Assembly (NCBI GenBank): GCA_029262455.1
Contig: JAJCZJ010000033.1
Location: forward strand, 1 to 43,256
DNA: 43,256 nt
Direction: 5' to 3'
Source of the DNA: Deltaproteobacteria bacterium
GTDB taxonomy: Bacteria > Desulfobacterota > Binatia > HRBIN30 > CADEER01
Shown here: positions 9,310 through 17,494 of the stretch, one piece after another
Layout of the letters: each line of letters starts with the position of its first letter
Numbering within the stretch: position 1 is the stretch's first letter
Translations under genes and position numbers: made by a program
The notes under the pieces: model-generated
What the model saw: the letters and a program-made list of their open reading frames with translations, nothing else
What the model was told of the DNA's origin: nothing
Databases searched by the model: none

Positions 9310-9360
9310 GCGGCCGCTCAGCAGTCCGGCATTCTTGTTCGACGGGCTACGAGCGGCCGC
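9310..9360. repeat. Inverted repeat with two 8-bp palindromes
   Basis: GCGGCCGCT at 9310-9318 is perfectly complementary to AGCGGCCGC at 9352-9360; each arm contains the self-complementary GCGGCCGC. The pair sits between the FKBP stop codon and the EVE gene start. It could form a long-loop hairpin acting as a transcript end or processing site, but no T-run follows, so it is not a standard intrinsic terminator. Confidence 0.4.
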
Positions 9361-9370
9361 CGCTCTACTC

Positions 9371-9787
9371 ATGAAGTATTGGTTGATGAAATCCGAGCCT
9401 GGGACCTATTCGTGGGACGATCTTACCCGCGACGGGAAGACTTATTGGGACGGCGTGCGGAACTACCAGGCACGCAATAACTTGCGCTCGATGACCCCCG
9501 GCGACATGGCGCTGTTCTATCATTCGGTTAACGAAAAGTCAGTTGTTGGGGTAGCAAGGGTGGTCTCGGATGCCTATCCGGACCCAAGTGCCAAGGACGG
9601 CGATTGGTCGGTCGTAGACATCGTGCCCGCATACGCGCTGGAACGCCCGGTGAGCCTGGACGATATCAAGGGCGAAAGAAGCCTGGCCGAGATGGTCTTG
9701 GTGAAACAGTCGCGGCTCTCAGTCCAGCCAGTGCGCAAGGCGGAGTTCGATCGTGTCGTCAAATTGGGCGGCAAAGCGGCGAATTAG
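9371..9787 (+). CDS. EVE (PUA-like) domain protein
   Basis: A 138-residue single-domain protein of the EVE family, related to the PUA fold and thought to bind modified bases in RNA or DNA. Typical landmarks are MKYWLMKSEP at the N-terminus, YWDGVRNYQARNN, GDMALFYHS and the later LVKQSRLSVQPV segment. I chose the ATG at 9371 because homology begins exactly there; the frame is open further upstream but that part is not family-like. Bacterial members of this stand-alone type are widespread and poorly characterised. The gene ends 51 nt before the likely start of the methionine aminopeptidase gene, with no visible terminator, so it is probably co-transcribed with map and dus. No specific target can be stated. 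Confidence 0.9.
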   Translation: MKYWLMKSEPGTYSWDDLTRDGKTYWDGVRNYQARNNLRSMTPGDMALFYHSVNEKSVVGVARVVSDAYPDPSAKDGDWSVVDIVPAYALERPVSLDDIKGERSLAEMVLVKQSRLSVQPVRKAEFDRVVKLGGKAAN

Positions 9788-9838
9788 TTGGGCTTGTTGG
9801 AGCCGTTCGTTGCGGGTAGAAAGCCAGTAGGCCGGACG

Positions 9839-10747
9839 ATGAAGAAGCGCAAGAAATTTTCCCGAAATAAGGGGCCCTCGGTCCCAGCTCTCAAGCCACA
9901 CGAGATCGGCGCGATGCGCGACGCAGGGCGTTTTGCGGGCGAGCTGCTCGACGCCGTCGAAGATTTTATTCGGCCGGGCATTTCGACCGCCGACATCGAC
10001 GCACTGGTTGATGAAATGACGACTGCGCGTGGCGCGATCAGCGCACCGTTGGGCTACCACGGCTTTCCGGCTCACTGTTGTACGAGTATCAATGATGTGG
10101 TCTGCCATGGGATTCCATCGGAAACGCGGATCCTTGGCGTCGGCGACATCATCAACGTGGATGTAACACCCATCGTAGACGGCTTTCACGGCGACGCATC
10201 ACGCACCTTCTTTGTCGGGGAGGTGACATCGATCGCCAGGCGCCTGGTAGAAGATACGTACGCCTCGCTGTGGCTGGGAATCGCTGCTGTAGTGCCGGGT
10301 GGTCGCATCGGTGACATCGGCCACGCGATCCAGTCTTACGTCGAACCGCGTGGCTATTCGGTGGTCCAGCAATTTTCTGGTCACGGCACAGGGCGCGTTT
10401 TTCACACGCCTCCGGCCGTAATGCATTCGGGGAAGCGGGGCACAGGTGCGGAGATCGAATCGGGGATGACCTTCACGATTGAGCCGATGATCAATCTGGG
10501 GGACTGGCGCTGTGACATTCTCGATGACGGCTGGACTGCGGTTACAGTCGACCGTGCTCTTTCGGCTCAGTTTGAACATACGGTCATGGTGACCGAGCGC
10601 GGTGTCGAAGTGTTGACTGCCGGCGCTGGCGAGCTCGCCAGCATTGCTGCCAGCGGTGTCTCGCTGCCTGAGACGGTGCGCGTCGGCGGCCTTGCCGGTG
10701 TCGACCGGAACTCTGAAGGCACGAAGACCGCTGCCGCAGTCGTCTAA
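9839..10747 (+). CDS. map: Methionine aminopeptidase, type I
   Basis: Removes the initiator methionine from new proteins; cytosolic dinuclear metalloenzyme. With the ATG at 9839 as residue 1, the five metal ligands are D108 (NVDVT), D119 (HGDAS), H182 (GHGTG), E215 (TIEP) and E246 (FEHT), and H90 (CHG) is the catalytic histidine. A TTG at 9788 would give 17 more residues directly after the EVE stop, but the ATG fits family length and gives a basic N-terminus (MKKRKKFSRNKG). About 45 residues after the last ligand extend past the usual type I end and look unstructured. The dus gene follows after 6 nt. It is not next to secY or ribosomal genes, so it may be a second copy. Confidence 0.95.
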   Translation: MKKRKKFSRNKGPSVPALKPHEIGAMRDAGRFAGELLDAVEDFIRPGISTADIDALVDEMTTARGAISAPLGYHGFPAHCCTSINDVVCHGIPSETRILGVGDIINVDVTPIVDGFHGDASRTFFVGEVTSIARRLVEDTYASLWLGIAAVVPGGRIGDIGHAIQSYVEPRGYSVVQQFSGHGTGRVFHTPPAVMHSGKRGTGAEIESGMTFTIEPMINLGDWRCDILDDGWTAVTVDRALSAQFEHTVMVTERGVEVLTAGAGELASIAASGVSLPETVRVGGLAGVDRNSEGTKTAAAVV

Positions 10748-10753
10748 GCATCG

Positions 10754-11755
10754 ATGCCACTCACAATCGGATCGCTCGAGCTGGAAGCGCCTGTCCTGGC
10801 CGCGCCCATTGCCGGGTTTAGTGACTTCATTTTCCGCGGTTTGGTCCGGGAATTTGGCGGTTGCGGGCTGATCTACACCGAGATGGTCTCGGCCGGCGGC
10901 TGGATCGACGGTCGAATCGAGCCACGCCGCCTGCGCGGCGTAACTGAAGAACCGCGCCCACTCGGGGTCCAGCTCTGGGATCGAGAAGAACGCCCGATCG
11001 AAGAAGCGGCAAAGCGTTTGGTCGATCTCGACATCTCGGTGGTCGATCTGAATTTTGGGTGTCCGAAGAAGCGCATCATGGGCAAGCACGCGGCAGGCGC
11101 TCAGCTCCTACGTGACCCCGCGACGATTGGCCGCCTGGTCGCGGCGGCGGTGCGAGGGGCTGGTAGTACTCCGGTGACGGCAAAGATCAGGCTCGGTCCA
11201 ACGATGGGGATGAGGACGGCGGTTGCGGTCGCGAAAGCGGCGGCCGACAACGGAGCGCAGGCGGTGACGGTTCACGGCCGGACTGCGGACCAGGGGTATG
11301 GATCCCCCTGTCACCGCCAAGAGATCGGAGAAGTGGTTGACGCTGTGACGGTGCCGGTCATTGCAAACGGCGATATCTGTGACCCCGAGAGCGCCCGTAA
11401 GACCATTGAGGAAACCGGCGCCGCAGGTGTCATGGTGGCGCGGGCCGCCCTCAACAAGCCCTGGGTGTTTTCGCAAATTTCCGCGGCTCTGGAGGGCGTC
11501 GAGATCCCGCCGGCACCTAGCTTGGACGAGCAGCGCACTCTACTCTTGCGTCACCACGCGTTGGTCGTCGATCGCGAGGGGGACCCGCACGGCACTGTCG
11601 TCATGCGCAAGTTTGCTTGTCGCTATCTTGCCGGCATGCCGGGCTCGCGAACTTTCCGACAGCACGTATCGCAAGCCGCCGACACAGCTGACTTCCGACG
11701 CATCGTCGCCGAATACTTTCCGACTGAAGAGAGCCAAGTGACACAGGCGGCGTAA
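10754..11755 (+). CDS. tRNA-dihydrouridine synthase
   Basis: FMN-dependent reduction of uridine to dihydrouridine in the D-loop of tRNA. The TIM-barrel signatures are present: APIAGFSDFIFR at the N-terminus, VDLNFGCPKK with the catalytic cysteine C103, TAKIRLG with the conserved lysine, the VTVHGRT histidine, VIANGDI and MVARAALNKPW. At 333 residues it is closest in layout to the DusB group, but I cannot assign the target position from motifs alone. It starts 6 nt after map, so the two are surely one transcript. It converges with the aldo/keto reductase gene 27 bp downstream. Confidence 0.93.
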   Translation: MPLTIGSLELEAPVLAAPIAGFSDFIFRGLVREFGGCGLIYTEMVSAGGWIDGRIEPRRLRGVTEEPRPLGVQLWDREERPIEEAAKRLVDLDISVVDLNFGCPKKRIMGKHAAGAQLLRDPATIGRLVAAAVRGAGSTPVTAKIRLGPTMGMRTAVAVAKAAADNGAQAVTVHGRTADQGYGSPCHRQEIGEVVDAVTVPVIANGDICDPESARKTIEETGAAGVMVARAALNKPWVFSQISAALEGVEIPPAPSLDEQRTLLLRHHALVVDREGDPHGTVVMRKFACRYLAGMPGSRTFRQHVSQAADTADFRRIVAEYFPTEESQVTQAA

Positions 11756-11782
11756 TGCACCACGGGTAAGAGCCAGAGCGCC

Positions 11783-12799
11783 TCAGCCCATTGGATACTT
11801 GATTTCGCGTGACACAGCGTTGCACGCGTCGAGGACGTCCTTGCTCAAGCTGACCTCCGCGGCCGCCAACGTGTCGTCCAACTGCTGCACCCGGGTTGCG
11901 CCGATGATTGTCGATCCGACGTAGTCATGTGCCAGCGACCAGGCGGTGGCGAGGGTTGCAGGTGCCATGCCGGCGTCACGCGCGATCTCCATGAATTGCG
12001 CTGTCGATGCCCGCGTCGCATCGTTGAGAAAGCGAGACAGCATCGCTTTCGTACGGCTGTTGTAGTCTTTGTATGCGGTGAACCGCGCCCCGGGTGGCTC
12101 GGCGCCGTCCTGATATTTTCCCGAGAGCACGCCGCCGCCAATCGGGCTGTACGGGAGTAGGCTGACCTTCTCGCGTCGGCAGACTTCAGCCAGCTCATCT
12201 TCGAATCGCCGGAAGAGCAGGCTGAAGTTGTTCTGGATGGTCTCGTAGCGCGCGAGTCCGTGCAAATCACTAGCCCAGAGGCCCTTTGTGAGACCATAGG
12301 CGGTCTCGTTGCTGCAGCCGATGTAGCGGACCTTGCCGGCGCGTACGAGCTCGGTTAGGGCGCTCAGAGTCTCTTCTTGATCGATGGCTCTGTCTGGCCA
12401 GTGGGTTTGGTAGAGATCAATGTAATCGGTGCGCAGACGCGTCAGGCTGCCCTCGACAGCGCGAATGATGTGGTGTCGATCGAGTGAAGTTCGGTTCTCA
12501 CGCACGGGCGCGAGGAACCATCCCGAACCCGGTCCGGCAACCTTGGTTGCAACGACCAGACGATCGCGCGGCTTGTCGGCCATCCAACGACCGACAATCT
12601 CCTCGCTGGCGCCAGCATAGTGGAACTCCGGTGGGACCGGGTAGATCTCCGCAACGTCGAGGAAGTCGACCCCGCGTTCGTAGGCTTGGTCGAGAATTGC
12701 GCGGGAAGTCGGCTCGTCGGCCTGATTGCCGAAAGTCATCGTTCCCATGCAGATCTCGGAAACTGTAAGGCCAGAGCGGCCGAGGCGTCGTCGCTTCAT
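11783..12799 (-). CDS. Aldo/keto reductase (Tas-like)
   Basis: NADPH-dependent carbonyl reductase fold. The family tetrad is visible as D in DFLDVAEIY, the Y of the same segment, K in VVATKV and H in YQTHWPD. The C-terminal cofactor-binding strand reads STIIGATRVQQL. The long insertion after the second strand (PVPPEFHYAGASEE) and the EIYPVP segment are like the Tas subgroup of E. coli. Length of 338 residues is normal. Single gene, divergent from clpS across about 125 bp. Physiological substrate cannot be told from sequence. Confidence 0.92.
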   Translation of the reverse strand: MKRRRLGRSGLTVSEICMGTMTFGNQADEPTSRAILDQAYERGVDFLDVAEIYPVPPEFHYAGASEEIVGRWMADKPRDRLVVATKVAGPGSGWFLAPVRENRTSLDRHHIIRAVEGSLTRLRTDYIDLYQTHWPDRAIDQEETLSALTELVRAGKVRYIGCSNETAYGLTKGLWASDLHGLARYETIQNNFSLLFRRFEDELAEVCRREKVSLLPYSPIGGGVLSGKYQDGAEPPGARFTAYKDYNSRTKAMLSRFLNDATRASTAQFMEIARDAGMAPATLATAWSLAHDYVGSTIIGATRVQQLDDTLAAAEVSLSKDVLDACNAVSREIKYPMG

Positions 12800-12925
12800 C
12801 TTGAATGACCTCCAAAAGGCGAATCATAGTCGGTCTGTGGGAGTCCGTAAATCACGGCGCCTACGGGGAGGCCGCATTCGGTCCATTCGAGTGCCCGGTC
12901 GCGCAATCGCGGATAATCCGCTACC

Positions 12926-13291
12926 ATGACTTTCGGAGATATTGGTGTCGTGGCCAAGGATATCGATAAGTTGATGAGTGAATGGCCCGATGATGATCGG
13001 GACCAGGGCGTCGTTACCGAGACCGAAAAAGAGGTCAAACGCCCCCCGATGTACAAGGTGCTGTTGCACAACGACGATTACACAACGATGGAGTTCGTCG
13101 TTCAGGTCCTACAGAGCGTCTTCAAACGATCTTCCGCCGAGGCGACGCAGATCATGCTGCACATTCACAAGAACGGCCTCGGCGTCGCCGGGACCTACAC
13201 CCATGAGGTCGCGGAGACGAAGGTGGCGATCGTCGAAGCGATGGCGCGCCAGCACGAGTTCCCCTTGATGTGCACGATGGAGGAAGAATAG
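12926..13291 (+). CDS. clpS: ATP-dependent Clp protease adaptor ClpS
   Basis: Adaptor that delivers N-degron proteins to ClpAP. Landmarks are PPMYKVLLHNDDYTTMEFVVQVL, with the NDD of the N-degron pocket, then the HKNGLGVAGTYTHEVAETK segment. An ATG at 12974 (MSEWPDDD) is a plausible shorter start, as the first 16 residues are not family-like and neither ATG has a strong ribosome-binding site. Located 88 nt before clpA, the standard pairing. The intervening gap holds a hairpin. Confidence 0.95.
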   Translation: MTFGDIGVVAKDIDKLMSEWPDDDRDQGVVTETEKEVKRPPMYKVLLHNDDYTTMEFVVQVLQSVFKRSSAEATQIMLHIHKNGLGVAGTYTHEVAETKVAIVEAMARQHEFPLMCTMEEE

Positions 13292-13292
13292 T

Positions 13293-13327
13293 CGGACTTT
13301 CGCTTCGGTTGCGGTTCGCGAAAGCCG
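13293..13327 (+). other. Stem-loop between clpS and clpA
   Basis: CTTTCGC at 13297-13303 pairs with GCGAAAG at 13318-13324; CGG at 13293-13295 and CCG at 13325-13327 extend the stem past one bulged A. The loop is 14 nt. There is no following T-run, so full termination is unlikely. It may set the clpS:clpA ratio by attenuation or mRNA processing. Confidence 0.45.
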
Positions 13328-13379
13328 CTGCGATCAGGCACACTAGGACACACCAAGAGAATGATCCCGAGGCAATGCG

Positions 13380-15653
13380 ATGATGATCAGTCGAGAATTA
13401 GAAGCGACCCTGAGTTTAGCGGTGCGAGAAGCGACACGGCGAAGCCATGAGTTTTTGACTCTGGAACACGTGCTGTTCGCCTTGCTCCACGATGTAGAGG
13501 TCGAAGAGGTCGTGAAACACTGCGGTGGCGACCCTGGCCGGCTCAAACAGTCGGTCGAAAAATTTCTTGACGACAGCATCGAACAGGTCGAGAGCGACGA
13601 CGATCTCGAGCCGCAACAGACCCTCGGTTTCCGGCGAGTGCTGCAGCGAGCGGCGCTCCACGTCCAGTCGGCAGGCAAGGACCAGATCCGAAGCACGGAC
13701 GTTCTCGTCTCCTTGTTCCGTGAAACTGACTCTCATGCGACTTTCCTCTTGGAGAAGGAAGGCGTCACGCGCTTGGATGTCGTCTCGTACATTTCGCACG
13801 GAATTTCCAAGGTTCCCGACGAGTCAGACTCTTCTGGGGATACCCTCACTGGCGACGACGGCGGGGAGGCGCGTGCGAGCAAGCCTCTCGACGCCTTCAC
13901 GGTAAACCTCAATCAGCGCGCCGCTGACGGTGACATCGATCCTCTCATCGGACGAGACGCCGAGATCGAGCGCATGACGCATGTCTTGTGTCGTCGAAGG
14001 AAGAACAATCCGTTGTTGGTCGGCGATGCTGGCGTCGGGAAGACTGCGATCGCAGAGGGACTTGCCCTGGCGATCCACGAAGGGCGGGTGCCTGAGATTC
14101 TGCGCACCTCGACGATCTATGCCCTCGACATGGGAGCCTTGTTGGCCGGCACGAAATACCGGGGCGAATTTGAGCAACGGCTGAAGGCGGTCACCAACGC
14201 CCTCCAGGAAGGGCCAGACGGGATCCTCTTTATCGACGAGATTCACACAGTGGTCGGAGCCGGTGCGACGAGCGGTGGCTCGATGGACGCGTCCAATCTC
14301 CTCAAGCCGATCCTCGGCTCCGGTCGCCTGCGCTGCATTGGCTCGACGACGTACGAAGAGTTTCGCAACTATTTCGAACGCGACCATGCGCTGGCGCGCC
14401 GATTTCAAAAGATCGAGGTCAAAGAGCCGAGCGTCGAAGACACGTACAAGATTCTACGCGGCCTCAAGCCACACTACGAGAGTCACCACGGCGTCACCTA
14501 CACCGACGGTGCGTTGCGCTCGGCGGCCGAACTGGCAGGGCGTTATATCAACGACCGGCGGTTGCCGGACAAGGCCATCGACGTGATCGACGAGGCGGCG
14601 GCTTCGATCCGTATTCTACCTGAGTACAAACAGAAGAAGTCGGTGCGAGCCTCCGACATCGAAAAGACCATCGCGCGGATCGCCCGGATCCCACCGCGCC
14701 GGGTATCGGTCAATGATAAGGAGCAACTCCGCACTCTCGATCGCGATTTGAAGTTGACCGTGTTTGGCCAAGATCAAGCCGTGAGCACATTGGCGAACGC
14801 GATCCGGGTTGGACGTGCCGGTCTCGGGCGCCAAGAGAAGCCGATCGGCTCGTTTCTGTTCGCTGGGCCGACTGGTGTTGGCAAGACCGAGCTTGCGAAG
14901 CAGCTGGCGAGCACTCTGGGAATCGAATTCGTTCGCTTCGACATGAGCGAGTACATGGAAAAACATACGGTGTCGCGATTGATCGGAGCGCCTCCGGGAT
15001 ATGTCGGTTTTGATCAGGGAGGTCTGCTGACAGAAGCGGTGACCCGTACCCCTCACGCGGTTCTGCTGCTGGACGAGATCGAAAAAGCCCATCCGGATGT
15101 TTTCAATGTTCTGCTCCAGGTGATGGACCACGCCACTCTTACGGACAACAACGGGCGGAAGGCCGATTTTCGCAACGTCGTGTTGATCATGACGACAAAT
15201 GCCGGGGCGCGCGAAATGGCGAGCAACGCAATCGGCTTTGGTGGACGCTCGACGGCGGGGCGAGGCAAAGAAGCGCTGAAAAAGCTCTTTACACCGGAGT
15301 TTAGAAACCGGCTGGACGCGACGATTTCGTTTGCTCCACTCGACATCGACGTCATCGAGCGCGTCGTGGACAAGTTCATCATGGAGCTCGACTTGCAGCT
15401 GAATGAACGGAAGGTCTTCTTGACGTTGACCCCGGCTGCGCGGAGTCACCTGGCAAAGAAGGGCTACGATAAGGCGTTTGGTGCACGTCCGATGTCGCGT
15501 CTCATTCACAAAGAGATCAAGCAAGTGTTGGCGGACGAGCTGCTCTTTGGGAAATTGCAGACCGGCGGTACCGTAACTGTCGATTGCATCGACGACGCAC
15601 TGGTCATCCAGATTGTCGAACCGAGCAAGGAACGTACCCCCGAGAAGGTGTAG
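13380..15653 (+). CDS. clpA: ATP-dependent Clp protease ATPase subunit ClpA
   Basis: Hexameric AAA+ unfoldase that feeds substrates to ClpP. Domains in order: Clp N-domain (residues 1-145), an acidic linker, AAA-1 with Walker A GDAGVGKT (215-222) and Walker B ILFIDEIH (about 280), and AAA-2 with Walker A GPTGVGKT (about 496) and [13 protein letters not shown]. There is no ClpB-type coiled-coil insert between the two, and an IGFGG loop in AAA-2 is the ClpP-docking motif, so this is ClpA rather than ClpB or ClpC. Length 757 matches. The start ATG follows a GAGG at -11. clpP is not in the window. It converges with the CPBP gene 28 bp on. Confidence 0.97.
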   Translation: MMISRELEATLSLAVREATRRSHEFLTLEHVLFALLHDVEVEEVVKHCGGDPGRLKQSVEKFLDDSIEQVESDDDLEPQQTLGFRRVLQRAALHVQSAGKDQIRSTDVLVSLFRETDSHATFLLEKEGVTRLDVVSYISHGISKVPDESDSSGDTLTGDDGGEARASKPLDAFTVNLNQRAADGDIDPLIGRDAEIERMTHVLCRRRKNNPLLVGDAGVGKTAIAEGLALAIHEGRVPEILRTSTIYALDMGALLAGTKYRGEFEQRLKAVTNALQEGPDGILFIDEIHTVVGAGATSGGSMDASNLLKPILGSGRLRCIGSTTYEEFRNYFERDHALARRFQKIEVKEPSVEDTYKILRGLKPHYESHHGVTYTDGALRSAAELAGRYINDRRLPDKAIDVIDEAAASIRILPEYKQKKSVRASDIEKTIARIARIPPRRVSVNDKEQLRTLDRDLKLTVFGQDQAVSTLANAIRVGRAGLGRQEKPIGSFLFAGPTGVGKTELAKQLASTLGIEFVRFDMSEYMEKHTVSRLIGAPPGYVGFDQGGLLTEAVTRTPHAVLLLDEIEKAHPDVFNVLLQVMDHATLTDNNGRKADFRNVVLIMTTNAGAREMASNAIGFGGRSTAGRGKEALKKLFTPEFRNRLDATISFAPLDIDVIERVVDKFIMELDLQLNERKVFLTLTPAARSHLAKKGYDKAFGARPMSRLIHKEIKQVLADELLFGKLQTGGTVTVDCIDDALVIQIVEPSKERTPEKV

Positions 15654-15681
15654 TTCGCCGACTCGGTGACCTTGGACCGCT

Positions 15682-16488
15682 TCAGATTGACAGCTGCTGC
15701 AGCTGGCGGATCACGGCGGGAACGACAAAAACGAGTTGGATCGTATCGAAGACTCCGTGGGCGAGCATCGAACGCACCAACTGCCCATGTCTTGCGAAGT
15801 CGCGCCCGATGATGATCGAGACGACGAAGACACCAATGAGCATCATCGGCATGCCGTAACTGGCGTGGGCAAACGCGAACAGAATGCTTGACGGTAGCAG
15901 GCCGATTCGGGTTTGAAGGAAGGCGCGGAAGAACATTTCCTCAACCGTCATTGCGACCCCGACAATGGTCAGTTTTGCGTATAGCGGAAGGTCGACCATC
16001 CACAACATGACGTCGGAAATTGGCGGCATTTCCACCTCGCCTCCGGCGGCAGACATGGAATCCCCGAGCACCGCTTGAAGCAGGGAGCCGATCACGAGCG
16101 CCGCTCCAAACGTGAAGCCCCACACCTTGAGACCGAGCGTCAGGCCGCCTGCGATATCCTCGGACGATGCGCCGCTCCAGTGCATGAAGCGCCCAAGCGA
16201 GACGGGTCGTCGGAGTGCCCACCAAGCCAGGAGAAAGGTCACGAGGACTGCGTGGCCGACGAAGAGCGACGGTAGATTCAAGTCGTCGACGGACGAGACT
16301 TGCTGGGTCGTCCCGATCACAATCGGCATGGCGATCGACAGGAGCAATACGACAAACAAGAGCGACCAACCGAGAATGCGCCGTTGGCGTGTCTGAAATT
16401 CGAAAGGGATCGTGCGCAGCCGCCCCGACACCAAGAGCGCCGATAGGATGGCGGCTGTCAGTGCGCTGGCGAGGGTCAGGTCGGTCAT
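15682..16488 (-). CDS. CPBP-family (Abi) intramembrane metalloprotease
   Basis: Multi-pass membrane protein of the CaaX protease/bacteriocin-processing family. The three motifs of the active site are visible in the C-terminal half: EExxxR as VEEMFFRAFLQ, FxxxH as FAFAHASYG, and the last HxxxD as HGVFDTIQ. About eight hydrophobic segments are seen. The ATG at 16488 overlaps the stop of the upstream Yip1-like gene as ATGA, so the two are coupled; longer upstream reading in this frame lies inside that gene and is not protein-like. Bacterial members are often involved in processing membrane proteins or in bacteriocin immunity; the substrate here is unknown. Confidence 0.85.
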   Translation of the reverse strand: MTDLTLASALTAAILSALLVSGRLRTIPFEFQTRQRRILGWSLLFVVLLLSIAMPIVIGTTQQVSSVDDLNLPSLFVGHAVLVTFLLAWWALRRPVSLGRFMHWSGASSEDIAGGLTLGLKVWGFTFGAALVIGSLLQAVLGDSMSAAGGEVEMPPISDVMLWMVDLPLYAKLTIVGVAMTVEEMFFRAFLQTRIGLLPSSILFAFAHASYGMPMMLIGVFVVSIIIGRDFARHGQLVRSMLAHGVFDTIQLVFVVPAVIRQLQQLSI

Positions 16489-17150
16489 CGAAGCAGTGCC
16501 ATTCCAACTGGCAGCGCGGAAGGAGGTCCTGTCCCGCCGATTCCAACGTAGAGAATAGCATCGATCATCACATCGAAAAGGTTTGATGCAATAAATACGA
16601 CGAGGCCGATCGCGAAGGCACGTGGGGTCGTCGACGCACCGGCGGCACGCATCGCCAGCGTCAGTGCGGCCAGTAACCACACGAGCGAAAGCCATCGGAA
16701 AGTGGACACCAGAGCGAACGTTACCGGGGCCAGATCGGTCAGGTAGAATAAGGCCGGGGCGAGCTGGAAGAGGGCCGGAGCGTAACCGTAGCCGGCGCAT
16801 CGTACCAGGGCGCCGAAATTGATCTCCTCGCCGAAGATACGTGACAGCCGATGGGCGATCGAACAACCGAAAGCCCAGCGCAAGAGCGCGATCATCATGA
16901 TGGGCAACAGACTCCAGTTGACCAGTATCCGTACCAAGAGCTCGTCGAGATCGGTGTAAAAACCGATGGAATCAGCGGCGATCGCGGCGAGGATGACCAC
17001 AACCGCGGCCTTCCGCCAGGTCTGGGCGCGCGCTGCCGCAGCGTCAAATACGGCGCGGCGCAGAGTGATCGCCGAGAATAGTTCAACAGCGAATGCCACA
17101 ATCGCGGTCGCAGCGGTCTGTGGCGGGGGTGGAGGCATTCGATCAGCCAT
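16485..17150 (-). CDS. Yip1-like multi-pass membrane protein
   Basis: A 221-residue hydrophobic protein with about five membrane segments and a proline-rich N-terminus (MPPPPPQ). The layout and segments such as NFGALVRCAGYGYAPALFQLAP are like bacterial YIP1/DUF1282-type proteins, which have no settled function. I chose the ATG at 17150; six extra residues are possible from a start at 17168. It overlaps the downstream CPBP gene by 4 nt. Its 5' leader would include the structured region at 17230-17305 if transcription begins further upstream. Family assignment is moderate; a membrane role is clear. Confidence 0.65.
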   Translation of the reverse strand: MADRMPPPPPQTAATAIVAFAVELFSAITLRRAVFDAAAARAQTWRKAAVVVILAAIAADSIGFYTDLDELLVRILVNWSLLPIMMIALLRWAFGCSIAHRLSRIFGEEINFGALVRCAGYGYAPALFQLAPALFYLTDLAPVTFALVSTFRWLSLVWLLAALTLAMRAAGASTTPRAFAIGLVVFIASNLFDVMIDAILYVGIGGTGPPSALPVGMALLR

Positions 17151-17229
17151 ACGTTGCCTGGCGAGCACTTTCCACGCGGGCTGCTTTGCAGCCCTGAAAA
17201 AAACAGGACAGGCGCTGCCCAGGACGGCG

Positions 17230-17305
17230 CTGCCAATGGTCTTTTCGCCTCACAGGCGGGTTGGCGAATCCCCAGCGATGGCTCCTGCGGAGGATGAGTT
17301 GGCAG
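17230..17305. ncRNA. Candidate structured RNA element, strand uncertain
   Basis: A 7-bp closing stem, CTGCCAA (17230-17236) with TTGGCAG (17299-17305), encloses a hairpin CTCC/GGAG (17282-17292) and a stem TTCGCC (17244-17249) with GGCGAA (17263-17268). The latter competes with a short hairpin CGCCT/AGGCG (17246-17258), so two exclusive folds are possible. That is the layout of a cis-regulatory RNA, but I do not recognise any known riboswitch core. On the minus strand it would be about 80 nt ahead of the Yip1-like start; on the plus strand about 190 nt ahead of the di-haem gene. Confidence 0.35.
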
Positions 17306-17387
17306 ACGCGATCGCACGGATGATTTGGGTCTGAATCAACCCTAAACATCTGTCAAGCAGTGATTTTTTGGGCTCTTTCTTCATTGA

Positions 17388-17447
17388 GATCGAATCGGTA
17401 CACTTCTCGGATGGCTCCATGCCTTAGCGCATGAGGCAGGTTCGATC
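17388..17447 (+). other. Stem-loop in the leader of the large di-haem gene
   Basis: GATCGAA at 17388-17394 pairs with TTCGATC at 17441-17447. Inside, GCCT (17421-17424) can pair with AGGC (17434-17437). It ends 47 nt before the start codon at 17495. It may be a leader control element or chance; no known family recognised. Confidence 0.35.
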
Positions 17448-17494
17448 GGTCGGGTTAATCAGCTCCGCCGTGAACGAGGAGGGGATACGTCGCT

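Larger units (their letters stand above)
17151..17494. other. 344-bp divergent intergenic region with several stem-loops
   Basis: No convincing protein-coding frame. It separates the Yip1-like gene (-) from the large di-haem gene (+) and must hold both promoters; I could not identify a clear -35/-10 pair. It contains GGGCTGC/GCAGCCC (17178-17194, a 3-nt loop), a closed multi-stem element at 17230-17305 and a stem at 17388-17447. GAGGAGGGG just before 17495 is the likely ribosome-binding region of the large gene. Confidence 0.6.

Noticed and set aside
14616-15524. 302-codon open frame opposite clpA
   Set aside because: Antisense shadow in GC-rich DNA; clpA on the + strand has all AAA+ motifs.
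16489-16866. N-terminal extension of the CPBP gene
   Set aside because: These 126 codons read through the upstream Yip1-like gene out of phase and are Arg/Cys-rich without family similarity.
17439-17450. GGTTCGATC, resembling a tRNA T-arm
   Set aside because: No acceptor stem, anticodon arm or D-arm can be formed around it.
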